From positions 6,944,001-7,008,000 of the forward strand of contig NC_016457.1 in the NCBI RefSeq assembly GCF_000226115.1: a DNA stretch of 64,000 nt, in the 5' to 3' direction. Below, in pieces: positions 33,139 through 44,425 of this stretch; the first letter of the stretch is position 1; the number at the start of each line of letters is the position of its first letter. The notes below the pieces were generated by a model that was given only the letters and a program-made list of their open reading frames with translations, did no database searches and was not told where the DNA came from. Source of the stretch: Thermothielavioides terrestris NRRL 8126 (lineage: Eukaryota > Ascomycota > Sordariomycetes > Sordariales > Chaetomiaceae). Both the position numbers and the translations under genes were made by a program.

Positions 33139-35595
33139 TCAAAGCTCGATCAAACTCTCCTCCACAACCGGCGGCTTGGGAGTGTGCTGCGGCACGGAAG
33201 GGAAAGCCTCCTGGGAGTAGCCGGCATATGCGGCGGTGGGCGGGGCCTGCCACACAGGTGGCAGCGGGGTCTGCTGGGCAGCGGCGTGTTGCCAGTACGG
33301 CTGCTGCGCCTGCGGCGGTGCCTGGTGCGTCTGCTGCGGCTGAGATGGTTGAGCAGGGATGGATGCTGGCGTCTGTGGTAGCGACGGCTGATACGAATGC
33401 ATTGGTTGCGCAAGGTTAGGATAGGGGGACAGGGCCGGCTCGGGCGGAGAACTAGGAGGCTGCTGAGGTTGTTGTTGTTGTTGAGGCGGCGAGTTGAAAT
33501 AGAACGACGCGTTTGGGTCGGCGGTGGGGGTGGTGCCCACAGAGTCACCTGGTGCGGATGGGGTCGATAGATGCGGCGGAGCCGGTGTTTGCTGCTTCTG
33601 GTCTTGTGGAGGCGCTGGCTCACTGGGACTGTAGCTGGGCTGCTGGTTGTATTGCGGTGTCTGGGTAGGAGGCGCGTGGCCCCAACTTCCAGTGTGCTGA
33701 GGCACCTGGTGAGAGGGGTATTGGTTGGGGGGAGCACCGACGACGGAGCCTCGCCTGTCGTAGGCTCCAGGATACTGCGGTTGGGGTTGGGTTTGCGGTG
33801 TCGGTTGCGGGTACGACGGGTGTCCCACCGGGCGGCTATAATCCTGTTGTTGCTCGCCAGTGTAGAAGTTCTCTGCCGGCCCGGGACCGCTGGCCGCATT
33901 AGGAGGCAGAGAAGGATACGGTCCAGAGGCGTGCCTCGGCGGCGGCAGGTTGTACCCCCCTATGCTGTGCTGACTGTAGGCCTTAGACAAACGTTCCTCG
34001 AGCATACGATCGTAATATCGCACGACCGTCGAGAGTTTCGCGTGCAGGTCAAGAAGGGTATCTGGGGTCGAGTAAGCCGTGCTTCCAATATATTGCCCAA
34101 GAACAACTTACCGTGCTTGCTCATTGTCTCCCCATAGGTCCGGGCGAGCTTGGGCCGCAGAGCACTAATGCTGTCGTAGAGTTCCTGGATTTGCGGCTCG
34201 CGCAAGATAGTCCCGGGAGGCTGCGTTTGAAGCCGGTCGACAAGAGTAGCAAAGAGGTTGATATTTTCCGCCTCAACCGGCGTGAGCTCGTAGTCGTTCT
34301 TCGGAAGCGCAAGCGGCGCTGATGATGAAGAAGACACCGCGTTCGATGCTTGCTCCTTCAACGCTGCAGCGTGCTTCTTCTTTTGCTCCTCCATATCCGC
34401 CAAGGACGCTGCAATGGCGGCCTTGAGATCTTCATCCTCCTCCTCGGCAACTTTGGGCTGGGAGTGACCGTTCACCTTGGGCTGGCTGGCAGACGGCCCA
34501 CTCGCGGGGGAGGAGACATAACCCCGGGAATGCTTTTGGACTTCCTCCAGGCTCATCGCCAGCGCCTTCTTGAGATCTTCGTCAAAACCATCATCCACCC
34601 GGGCATTCCGTGGTTGCATCGAGGACGACCGGGGCTTGCTCGGAAACGCAGCGGAGGTAGGGGAACGCTCATGACCAATTCCTCCGCCTCGGGAAGACTT
34701 GTCGGTAAGCTTTGCATAACACCCGTCGTCCACACGAACCGGCTGCGTGATGCCGAGGTGAGGAAGAGGGAGCGTTTTGCTCGAGCATTGCTGATCGAAG
34801 CAGTTCCCGCAGTTGCGGCAGTGGTGTTTTCTGTTGGTGAAGGTGAAAGCAGTGCGGCACCTCATACAGACATCGGAATCGACCCACTCAGGGGGCTGAA
34901 AACTGTCAGCGGCTGGACAGGCGCCGAGGCGAGAGAAGGACCACATACCGCGCTGCTATCTATCATGCTGCTGGCCACGCTCACCCGCGGAGGGAACTGG
35001 AAGCCTTCGCGCTGCAGCGTCCTATATACCTCCCCGATATATCCCAGCTCGTACCGACCTTCTGTCGCTGTGGCCCAGGACTGGATGAGTTCGAGGATCT
35101 TGGCGCGCACTTCGGCGTTCACTGTGTTGGGCCCGACCGCTTTGAGAAGCGAGACCAGACTCTCCATGAACTCTCGAGACGCGATTTCCGTGAGGAAGTG
35201 GGCGCCGCCGTTCTTGACACAGGTGTCGGTGAGCTGGCCGAGTTAGTCAGTCATCCGGGGGCAATGTGCACGGCGTTGGAGAGAAAGCGAGCCGTACATT
35301 CAGAGCACTCAGTTGAGTATTCGGGTTCTTGTTGTTGATGCGCTTTTTGAGCGAGCGCATCGCTTCCTTGGGCTGCACCGTCTTCGATCTTATGACGTCG
35401 GAGATCTCGAGGTTGAGGGCGATGTCTTCACTGCGAATGGGCACAAGTCAGTGATGTGACGGGCATTGCGGGGGTGGGGGCTTGCTGCTCGCAGCTGGGG
35501 CTGGGACTAGCGCGATCGTACAGGCTGCTGCTCGTGGCCTTCTCTATCTGCTCATCTAGGGCGCTGTTGGCCCCAGACGACCACCACCCCATCAT
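33139..35595 (-). CDS. VPS27: Vps27, ESCRT-0 subunit
   Basis: Exons (minus) 35595-35522, 35430-35298, 35233-34949, 34895-34112 and 34061-33139 give 732 aa (731 if the second Met is used). Order: VHS domain (about residues 8-150, [12 protein letters not shown] ... [17 protein letters not shown]); FYVE zinc finger (167-228, [23 protein letters not shown]); two ubiquitin-interacting motifs (269-285 [16 protein letters not shown] and 318-334 [17 protein letters not shown]); a Hse1/GAT-like helical core (about 355-450); and a 270-residue Pro/Gln-rich tail ending VVEESLIEL, a likely clathrin-box-type terminus. It binds PI3P and ubiquitylated cargo on endosomes and recruits ESCRT-I. Odd: the seventh zinc-ligand position reads Asp (RVDDGC) instead of the usual Cys. 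It is divergent from a Doa4-like gene of the same pathway. Confidence 0.95.
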
Positions 35596-36886
35596 CTTGA
35601 AGCGGGTTGTGAAGGATCGGAGAGCTGCGGTTTGGGCGCCGTGGCGGCTGCACAGTAGGCTGTCGGTTCACGCGGTCGGGGCGCTGGTTGCGGAGTCAAA
35701 TAAATTCAGAGACGCCAGCAAAGACAGCCGCCGATTGGAATAACGTGCGTCAGCCGGTGAGTTGCGCGGCCAGCGTTTGCGATGGATGGAAGTTGGAGTC
35801 TCTGATTGCGTCTGCCTGCCGTTGGTTACGCATGGGGTTGGTTATCCATGGATGAGGTTGGTCGCTGGTCCACCCAGTAAGCTCGACACTAGTATAGCTT
35901 GCCCCACTCCCGCTGAGCTGCAGGCGGGACACATTCAGGTTCCAGGTTTGCCTTGTCCCATAGTTACATCGCCGCGTAGGAATAAATGTACGGAATACGG
36001 CGTACCGATACCTTACTTCCACCTCGCGTGGTGTATTGAGAACAAAACTGAAACATACGTAGCGTGCCTTGGCAATATGCCAGGCAGTTAAATAAGAGAA
36101 GGAAGATGCTCTACGGAATATTCTTGCTGACTTATTTTGCTTGGCTCCTTTTATTATGTTCTAACTTGTTAGGCCAACCAGATGATACGTGTTCCGTACT
36201 GTGTTATTCGGCGTCTTGGCCATCCATGAACGCCCCGGAGTGATACACTTGTGTACTGAATACGGAATAGGTACTTACCACAGCAGTAGTAGTGTAACGT
36301 TACGGATTCATAAAACAGCGAAGTCCACTGCCAAGCTTGCGGGATTCCGCGGCGAGGGTCGCGCGCATTCGTCGCAACTCGAGGGAGCGAGTGGCAAGTG
36401 CCTTCCCAAGTACCGATACAGAGCGCTTACCCACCTCGACACCCCACACCTAACGACAGCAACCTTGGAAGAGACGGACAGCAAACTGGCTACAGCCACA
36501 CAGCCACGGCGTCTTTGAGCTTGAGCGGCCCTGCCACAAAGGACGCTTTGCGTGACAGCAAAGCAACAGACCTCCCCCCCGACGGGGCTTCCCGTTGTTG
36601 CGCCCTCGAGCTGGGTCCTTGACTTTCGACTCCTCGACTCCTCGGCGTGCCACCAGCTCCCTCTCTCCTTGGCGCTGCAATCCCCCGTGCTGCCCCTAAA
36701 CTTGCACCGGCCTCTCGACGTCGCTGTGCCGAAAGCAGCTTCTAGCCATGGTTCCTTTATAGATGACACCCCTCCGTCGAACAGCTCGAGTTTCGGTCCG
36801 CGCCCTCTGACCTCCTGCTACCGCCCGAGACGACGCCCCATCGCCGCAGTCCAACGAGGGTCAGAAACATCTTGCAGCCACCCGCG
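35596..36886. other. Divergent promoter region between VPS27 and the Doa4-like gene
   Basis: About 1.3 kb without a gene. It contains clustered GTACGGAATACGG, CTACGGAATA and TTCCGTAC words (35986-36000, 36111-36120, 36190-36270). A C/T-rich leader precedes 36887. It could act as a bidirectional promoter, though its length also allows two independent ones. Confidence 0.5.
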
Positions 36887-39800
36887 ATGGTGGGGTCAAG
36901 CGTCGTGGTGAACCATGCTGGGGCTGCGCCTGTGGGTGGCTTCGACGGACGGGCCGGCGGTGCAAATGGGGGGCAGCGGCCACTGCTGCACATTGACGAC
37001 ATCACCTCGGTCACTGTCGGGATCGACGACCACGCCCCCGTGGAGAAGGTTTTACAAATGGCCGAGTACTGTCTGCGGCAGGCCGAGTCCTCCAAGGCAT
37101 TTGGCCGGCCCGATCTCGCTCTGAAGGACTACATCCGGACCAACATTATCCTGCTGGACACCATCAAGAAGAATAAGGGGTGGCCTTCTCTCCAGAGGGA
37201 TAGCAGGACCCAGTTCGAGCGCTACCAGCGGCTCCTGCGCCAGGTTCACGCTGCTCACAGCGAGTTCGAAGCCATCAAAGCGCAGATCAAGGCCGATAAT
37301 GCCAGGACGGGCGTCCAGCCCACAAGTCCCCGGCCAGGCGTACCCGCGGACGGGGTAACGCAGCCAGCTGAAAATGGCATCGTGGACGGCCACGACAAGG
37401 TCACCCGTCTGAATGGTAGTCAGGTCGTGAAGGAGAATGGTGTTGCCGCGTCCCCTGCGCCGTCTACGCCCAAGAGCAAGCCCGTTGTGCACCCCAAACC
37501 CCAGAAGCTCCAAGGGAATGCCGTAGGCTCGGTCAAGGCTCAGGATCTCGTTCAGCGCTTTGCGAATCTGCGTGCGAGTACGGCCAATGCGACGCAAGAC
37601 CCGCGCATTCGAACGCGACCGATCGTGCTGCCAGAAGTGCCGGAGCCCCGAAATCCCCCGGGGTTGCCCCCTCCAAGTGCGCCCGTCACGGGGGTCATCG
37701 CCGAGATGCCTAGGATACCCGACGCTGTTTATAACCCACCGAGAGGGACTATTTCGAGCGAGACTGCCGCGCTGCCTTCGAGCGCGCCTCGAGCCATGTT
37801 CACGAGAACAGACTCAACCGCATCGCTTAACGCCGCGAGGAGCGGCAAGCCACCTTATGCCGCTACTGAAAGCTCGGCACCCAGTCAGACCTCTGGCCTG
37901 ACAAGCGCTCCAGCCAAGCGGACGAAACTGTCTATTCCTGACGGCGACACCATCTCTGTCGAGGACCTGATCCAATTCATGCGGGCCGGTGCCAGAGATC
38001 TCTCCATTCTACTCATTGACATCAGAAGCCGCGAGGAATTTGACCAGGGTCACATCATGTCCCAAGCGACTATATGCCTCGAACCCGAAGTGCTGTCGCG
38101 CGGGCATATCTCGGCAAACCAGATCGCAGATAGCATGGTGCTGGCGCCGGCAACAGAGCAACTGCTCTTTGAAAAGAGACACGAGTTTGACTTGATAGTG
38201 TTCTATGATCAGGATTCCACACGCATCCCCGATAATCCGCAAACAGTCGAGGAGAGAGCGGTGTCCGGCCTTTTCAATGCTCTCAGTCGATACGATTTCT
38301 CGGACGGGCCAGGGCAGAAGCCGGGACCGAGGCTGCTGCGGGGCGGCCTTGATGCATGGACGAGCCTGGTCGGCAGCGCGAGTCTGCAGTCGTCATCGAC
38401 AATTACAACAAAAAAGTACACGGTGACGCCGCTGGCGAAGTCGTTCCTGACCCCGCGCCAGAAATACGTAACCCGGCCAATCCAAGATCCGGCAGAAGCG
38501 AAACGGTGGGAAGACACAATCGCGGATGCCGGCGCTCTCTCCGTAGTCAGGACAACCGAGGATTTTCTCCGCCGGTTCCCTCCAATTTCGGATTACAAGG
38601 AGTCGATGGTCGCTCCGGCCACACCACAATTCGACCGTCCTCAGAGCCCATTTCCACACCAATCCTCTCATGCCGACAGTCTTTACAGCTCTCTCCCTTC
38701 GCCACCTACACGTCCACCCCCAGCAGTTCCCCGGAGGAGCTACAGTGGGCTCGCCGAAGCCGACGACAGCTCTTTCGCCATGGCGACGAAGCCTTCAGTC
38801 ATGACCGGCGGTGCGGGACGGGAAAATCGGACGGGGTTGCAGAATCCGGGCGTGTGGTGCTTCGCGAACAGCTCTTTACAGGCTATGTTCGCTACGCCCG
38901 GTTTTGCGCGGGAACTGTGGTCGGGGTCTTGGAAGGACACATACCAGGTTCCCAAAAAGGCCGATGAGAGGTTGGAGAATCCCCAGCTTCTCGTCAAGAT
39001 GCTGGCCGACCTGTTTCGTTGGCTCAACCAAGGGACTTTCAAGTCGCTCAAGGCCCAGACGCTCATGGTGCGTTACCTGGCTCGGGTCCGGCGCTGTTCT
39101 TTTCGTTTCTGCTGACGACTACTTTAGGATTATCTCCACCACATACACTCCACAACTGCCGACGGGAGGGAGAAACCCGAATGCGAGATCTTTGGTGGCC
39201 CGTCCCAGCAAGATGCACAGGAGTTCTATTCGTTTGTGCTGGACAACATCCACGACGAGACAAACGTTCGCCGCGACAGAAACCCGCCCAAGGAAGAAAA
39301 GCCCTTCACCCCGAAGGATGGCAGCATCATTCGCAACGCCATCGACTACTGGCGCGACCACTCAAACACCAGCGCCTCCATCGTCGACAAGTACTTCCGG
39401 GGTCTGGAGGTCTTCATCTCGTCCTGCCACAACCGCGGCTGCCGGCAGGAACTGCGCCTCTTCCAGCCCTGCGACGTCTGGATCCTCAACCTAGCCGGCA
39501 TGGGCGACGAGACCGATCTGGACAGTCTGCTGGCCGGCCACCAGACGTCAGAATACTTCGAAGACCTCGTGTGCGAAACGTGCAACAAGCCGGGGCGCTC
39601 GCGCAAGGCCAAGTTCGCCCGCCTGCCCGACCGGCTGGTCTTCTGCCTCAACCGGTTCCAGAACGCCGGCGACTCCAGCACCCGGCTCCGGTCGTCGGGC
39701 AAGCTGCACACCAAGGTGCGCTTCCCCATCCGGGACCTCGACCTGACGCGCTACTGCGCCGAGCCGGACCCGGACATGACGGTGACGGACGACCGGCACT

Positions 39801-40051
39801 TCGCCGGCCGCATGCTGTACGACTGCTACGCCGTCACGGTGCACGTCGGCCAGGGCATCAACGGCGGGCACTACTACAGCTACGTGCAGGACGAGACCTC
39901 GGCCGACCCGACCGACTGGTTCCGGTGCAACGACCAGAACGTGAGCCGCGTCAAGATCGGCAGCGCCCAGTCCCGCGACATGACCGAGACCATGTACCAG
40001 AAGGGGAACACGTCGGCGTATATGGTGTTTTATCGGCGGAGGGGGACGTGA
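36887..40051 (+). CDS. Doa4/Ubp5-type ubiquitin carboxyl-terminal hydrolase with rhodanese domain
   Basis: Two exons (36887-39067, 39128-40051; 60-bp intron) give 1034 aa. The N-terminus has a USP8-dimerisation/MIT-like helical segment (AEYCLRQAESSKAFGRPDLA). A disordered Pro/Ser region follows, then a rhodanese-like domain near 350-500 (LLIDIRSREEFDQGHI) and a C-terminal USP domain from about 650. The Cys box is GLQNPGVWCFANSSLQ, with catalytic C658 and the oxyanion Asn five residues before it kept. The His box is GINGGHYYSYV, with H975, followed by WFRCNDQNV. Two CxxC pairs (CHNRGC, CETCNKPG) form the usual USP zinc site. This architecture is that of yeast Doa4, Ubp5 and mammalian USP8, which remove ubiquitin from cargo at the endosomal ESCRT-III stage. 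Start: first in-frame ATG. Confidence 0.92.
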
Positions 40052-40638
40052 ACTCGTTCACGGGGCCGTGTAGGGGAGGGACGTTTTTAGTTTATAGGGC
40101 GGTTGATTTGTTGGGCTGGCCCTGGCGTTGCGGAGTTTGCAAGGGGCTTTGGGTAGAAAGGCGTTGGCAGCGGCAGCACGGCACGGTCATAGAGGGCAGC
40201 TCTGAGGTCTGGCGGACTCTTCGTCTTCTTTCTTCTTTCTCGGTTTTTCTTTTTGCGGTATAGTAGATTACTTCTACTCTGGGCGTTTCTTTGCTTGCAT
40301 TGAAGCGATAGCTGGCGAGAAAGCACGGCGGTAGCGACGGGACATCCTGTCTCGAAGTTTCGAGATACCAATTGTAGCACATTCAACTGAATCATCCAGT
40401 TTTGATCATTATTCATGGCAAATGGATTGGGTCTAATATTGCCATCTCCAAGTCAAGGTAAAAAGATCGCAACCCAACCATGAACTAGGTGTCTCCTAAG
40501 CCCAGAACGCTGCCACAACAGTGGCATGACCCATCCCGCCAGGCGCTTATCCCAGCTTCAGAAGGTCATGAATATCATTTCGGACATGAACTGGACTAGA
40601 CAAGAGAAATCTGCTGTCCCTCGGTCGGCACCGTCCCC
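40052..40638. other. Intergenic region between convergent genes
   Basis: 3' UTRs of the deubiquitinase (plus) and the acyl-CoA synthetase (minus). A TTTCTTCTTTC-type pyrimidine tract lies at about 40225-40250. No gene seen. Confidence 0.6.
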
Positions 40639-40816
40639 CTACTTCCCGTCAATGCAAGCCTGAATCTGCTTGGCGTACTTCTCCCGGATCGCCTTGCGGT
40701 TCACCTTCTGCGTCGCCGTGACGAGGCCCTGAGGACGACGTGACGTGTCAGCAAGCAACCCGTTATATGAATGTGAAACATGAAATAAACTTTTTTTAAA
40801 GAAAAGAGAAGGGTGG

Positions 40817-40850
<34 letters not shown>

Positions 40851-42947
40851 AAAGAAAGGACCACTCACATTCGCTGGCGTCCACTCGTCCTCGACGAGCA
40901 CCACGCCCGCGACCGTCTCGATCGCACTGAGCCGCTCGCGCCGCGCGACATCCTGCAGCGCCTTCAGCACGGCGCCGCGCACGCGCCTGTCGACGTACAT
41001 ATCGCACTCGCCGACGCCGAGCTCGGCCGCCTTGCGCGCGAGCGTCCTCTCGCCCGGCACGACGACGGCGACGGGCCGCGCGCTCGACGCGTCGCCGTGC
41101 ACCATGACGTCGCGCACAAGATCGCCGGCGCCGGCGCGGTACACGGCCTCGAGCTTCTCCAGCGCGATGTACTCGCCGCCCTGGAGCTTGACGAGGTTCT
41201 TGACGCGGTCGACGACGCGCAGGTGGCCTGCGGCGGCGGGGGACGTGTCGAACTCGCCCACGTCGCCGGTGCGGAACCAGCCGTCGGGCGTGAGCGCCCG
41301 GGCCGTCTCGTCCGGGTTGCGGAAGTAGGACCTGAGCACCGGCGCGCCGCGGATCAGGATCTCGCCCCGCGGCGGGTTGTGGGTGGTAAGGTAGTTCAGC
41401 TCCGGCAGCGAGACCAGCTTGACCTCGACGGCGGCGGGGATCGGGCCGATGGCGCCGTCGGCGGTCCACTGCAGGGGCGAGCCGAGCGCGCCGTTGCCGC
41501 ACGTCTCGGTCAGGCCGTAGCCGCTGAGCAGGGGCGCGACGACGAGCGAGAGGAAGTGCAGGGTCGGCGTGGCGATGCCGCTCGCGCCGTTGACGATGAA
41601 GCGCAGGCGGCCGCCGGTGGAGGCGCGGACTTTGTCGAAGACGGCGCGGTCGAGCAGGCCGGCGCCGGGGAGGTTGTTGCGCACGAGGAAGGCCTTGAGG
41701 TGGAAGGCGGACCAGAAGAGCGCGCGGGTCAGCCGGCCGGACGCGTTGACTTTGCTCTCGATGCCCTTCTTGACGGTCTCCCAGATCTGCGGGACGCCGA
41801 CCATGATGGTGGGCGCGAAGGTGCGCATGTCGCCGTGGCAGTTGCGCATGCTCGTGTCGGCGAGCGTCCGCGGGGAGCCGTAGCCCAGGGTGGCGCCGAC
41901 GAAGATGACGAGGTTCTCGAGCACCAGCTCGAAGATGTGGGCGAGCGGCAAGTACGCGAGCACGTACTCGCGGTGGCTGACGACCTCTTCCATGACGGTG
42001 TACAGGCCGGCGACGGCAGCCACGAAGCCGGCGTGGGTGACGGGGACCCCCTTCGGCGGGCCAGTGCTGCCGGAGGTGTACATGATGCAGTACGTCTCGT
42101 CGGGGCTCGGCAAGACGGGCTCCGTCGGGTTGCCCTCGCCCAGCGCACGTAGCTCCTCGAAGGAGAGGATGGTCAGATCGGGGTGGGAGGATTTGAACTG
42201 GGCGATCTCATCGTCGGAGACGGGCAGATGGGTGGCCTCGTTGTAGACGAGGACCTTGACGGAGGCCGCCTTCTTGAGCGGGTTCTTGATGGTCTTGAAC
42301 AGGTGGGGGTCGACAAACATGGCGTTCGCCTCGCTTTGCAGGAGCGAGTGCTCAACGCCGCTCTCGCCGAGCGTGTCGTATGCGGTCACAATGGTCATGG
42401 ACTGCGAGGAGCACGCATGTGCCATCGCCAGCCATTGCGGGCTGTCGATCGAGTCAGCAAGGTGCGGCGGTTGTTTTCAGACCAACGATCCATGAACCTA
42501 CGTCGTCGTGGCAAACATGTGCAATCGGTCTTTCGGCGACAGCCCCAGCTTCCTCAGGCCGGCACCGACCTGGAGGACCTGCTCGAAGTACTCCCGGTAG
42601 GTCAGGTACGAGTAGTTGGAGAGCTCGTAGTAGGTCCATTCCTTCTCGACCTCGGTGCTGCGGCCGTCGATCACCTTGGGGACCTTCTTCTTCTCCTTGT
42701 GCGTGCGAATCAGCTTGCGGCTGCCGATGGCCGGCTCATTGCCGTAGTGCTCGGCGCTCCGCTTGAGGAGGTCGAAGGTGGTGTTGACGCCGGGAGCAGG
42801 ACGCTCGACTAGGCCGTCCTTCGCCTTGGGATGGCGGCGTGGGATGGTTTCACCCTCGACGGGCTGGACGCCGGGCGCCTCGATCGTGTACGGTGGTTTC
42901 TGCACCTTGTACAGGGGCGTCGGCCCGGTGAGGTATGTACGCGGCAT
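40639..42947 (-). CDS. FAA1: Long-chain fatty acid-CoA ligase (Faa1/Faa4 type)
   Basis: Exons (minus) 42947-42502, 42441-40869 and 40728-40639 give 702 aa, the expected length for fungal long-chain acyl-CoA synthetases. Diagnostic motifs: WTYYELSNYSYLTYREYFEQ; the AMP-binding P-loop YTSGSTGPPKGVP; YLPLAHIFELVLEN; the adenylation motif SGYGLTETCGNGA; the hinge WFRTGDVGEF ... VVDRVKNLVKLQGGEYIALE; and the C-terminal lysine region TATQKVNRKAIREKY. The enzyme activates C12-C20 fatty acids to acyl-CoA with ATP, for lipid synthesis, import and beta-oxidation. Start MPRTYLTGPTPLY is the first ATG that fits the family. Intron 2 (40729-40868) contains a homopolymer run of about 30 A on the plus strand (T in the transcript). 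Confidence 0.95.
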
Positions 42948-43637
42948 CTTGGGAGTGAGTGGTGTTTTCTCGTCAAACCCAAAGCCTGGGTTTCCCGGTT
43001 GGCGCTCTCCCGGATTTCTACCTTCGAGTCGTAAGGCGCATGTTGGGGCGCTGAACCGACTGGCTCTCACTCAACCTCTCGAGTTATCAACCTTCCAAGC
43101 CCGAGCGAACTTGCAACGCCTCGGCAGGCTTCAACTGGCGAACGGCGATGCTCGGCCTCGGTTCGATGCTTGTTCAGAAATGATACACCTTCCGTTGGAT
43201 CGAAAGACGCGGACGATGATGTGATGGATGTGATCAGATGATCAGTCTGCCGGTGGTGAAGTGGCTGTCGGAAGGAGCTCCTTGCGCACACGCTGCAGGG
43301 AGATGGGGAGAGAGAAACGGTCGAGGTGGCATTTGTTGATTTACACTACAATATTCCGCACCAAGGACGGCCCCGGTGTAGGTGTGTGTGGTGTGACCTC
43401 AACATGGCTCGCTCGCTGCGCCTCGACTTGGAACTTGAAGCATGCAGAAGGGAGATTGGATCGAACGATCACGAACTACGGAGTAACATGAATGTTGATG
43501 ACTTCGCTAGGCGCCCCGCTCCGCTGAGCACCAAGCACAAATGACGTAGGCGACAGGGCCTCCGAGCTATGATAGGTCAACCGGACTAACTAGGTACGGA
43601 ATAACTACTAGGTAGCGTCTAGTATAAACGGTAGCTT
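42948..43637. other. Promoter region of the acyl-CoA synthetase and intergenic DNA
   Basis: No gene recognised. TACGGAGTAAC and GTACGGAATAAC words lie at about 43483 and 43592. Composition turns AT-richer from about 43580. Confidence 0.5.
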
Positions 43638-43664
43638 CCGAAATTAGTCTAGGCGGGACCTCTT
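43638..43664. repeat. Orphan terminal inverted repeat of the 8951-9335 element family
   Basis: CCGAAATTAGTCTAGGCGGG + ACCTCTTTAA matches the right TIR at 9307-9335 with one mismatch, and the similarity extends a few bases inward (CGGTAGCTT versus CGGCAGTCT). No matching left end was found to its left, so this is a truncated copy. It ends 10 bp from the target duplication of the next element. Confidence 0.6.
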
Positions 43665-43680
43665 TAAGAATAACCGTATA

Positions 43681-44419
43681 TACGGCGCTCCAAATCCTTC
43701 ACTGTCCATTAACCTAAACCTGTTTGCAACTGACCGGCCGAACAATCGCCACAGCAACTAGCTTACCCCGCTGCAACCCGATTTCAAGAATCGCCCCTCG
43801 CTCTATACAATCGCCCCTCGCTCTATGCAATTAAAGATATTTTAGCTACCTTACACCTTGCAATACCTCTAGGAGCTATAGGCAGGGCCATATAAGCCAC
43901 AGGCAGGGTATACAACTGTGGTTGCCGTAGGCAGGGTGCACAACTGTAGCTGCCGCAGGCAGGGTGCGCGACTGTGGGTGCCGCAGGGTACGTAACTGTG
44001 GGTGCCGCAGGGTGCGTAACTGTGGGTACCGCAGGGTACGCAACTGTGGGTGCCGCAGGGTGCGTAACTGTGGGTGCCGCAGGGTACGCAACTGCCCTGT
44101 GGGTGCCGTAGGGTACGCAACTGCGGGTGCTGCAAGGTACGCAACTTTGGGTGCCGCAGGGTGCGCAACTGCCCTGTGGGTAGGTGCCGCAGGGTGCGTA
44201 ACTGTGGGTGCCGCAGGGTGCGCAACTGCCCTGTAGGTGCCGTAGGGTGCGCACAAGCCATAGGTAGGTAAGCGGGAACGATAGGCAGAGTACCTAGGCA
44301 ATGTTTTATTGCATATAGCGAAGAGCGATTTTGAAAGTGGGCCAGGTTTGTTTGTTTGGTTGGAGTTAGTTGCAAACGAGTGTCACGTTTATGGACAGTG
44401 AAGGATTTGGAGCGCCGTA
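43681..44419. mobile_element. 739-bp TIR element with a 6-bp target duplication and internal minisatellite
   Basis: The left end TACGGCGCTCCAAATCCTTC + ACTGTCCAT is mirrored by the right end, which reads as its reverse complement up to 44419. Inverted similarity continues inward for over 100 bp (GTTTGCAACT; CGCTCT...TATGCAAT). The hexamer CGTATA lies exactly at both outer edges (43675-43680 and 44420-44425), consistent with a target-site duplication. There is no transposase gene. The centre is a 24/30-bp tandem array. The copy shows little RIP-type decay. The superfamily is not assigned. Confidence 0.7.
43900..44260. repeat. Minisatellite, 24-bp unit with 30-bp variants
   Basis: GGTGCCGCAGGGTGCGTAAC + TGTG recurs about 13 times; some units carry an extra CCCTGT. 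Because 24 and 30 are multiples of three, several frames stay open (minus strand period TVTHPAAP). This periodicity, not coding selection, explains the long open frames here. Confidence 0.85.
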
Positions 44420-44425
44420 CGTATA

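Noticed and set aside
43900..44260. CRISPR-like repeat array
   Set aside because: Units are contiguous with no unique spacers, and the genome is fungal.
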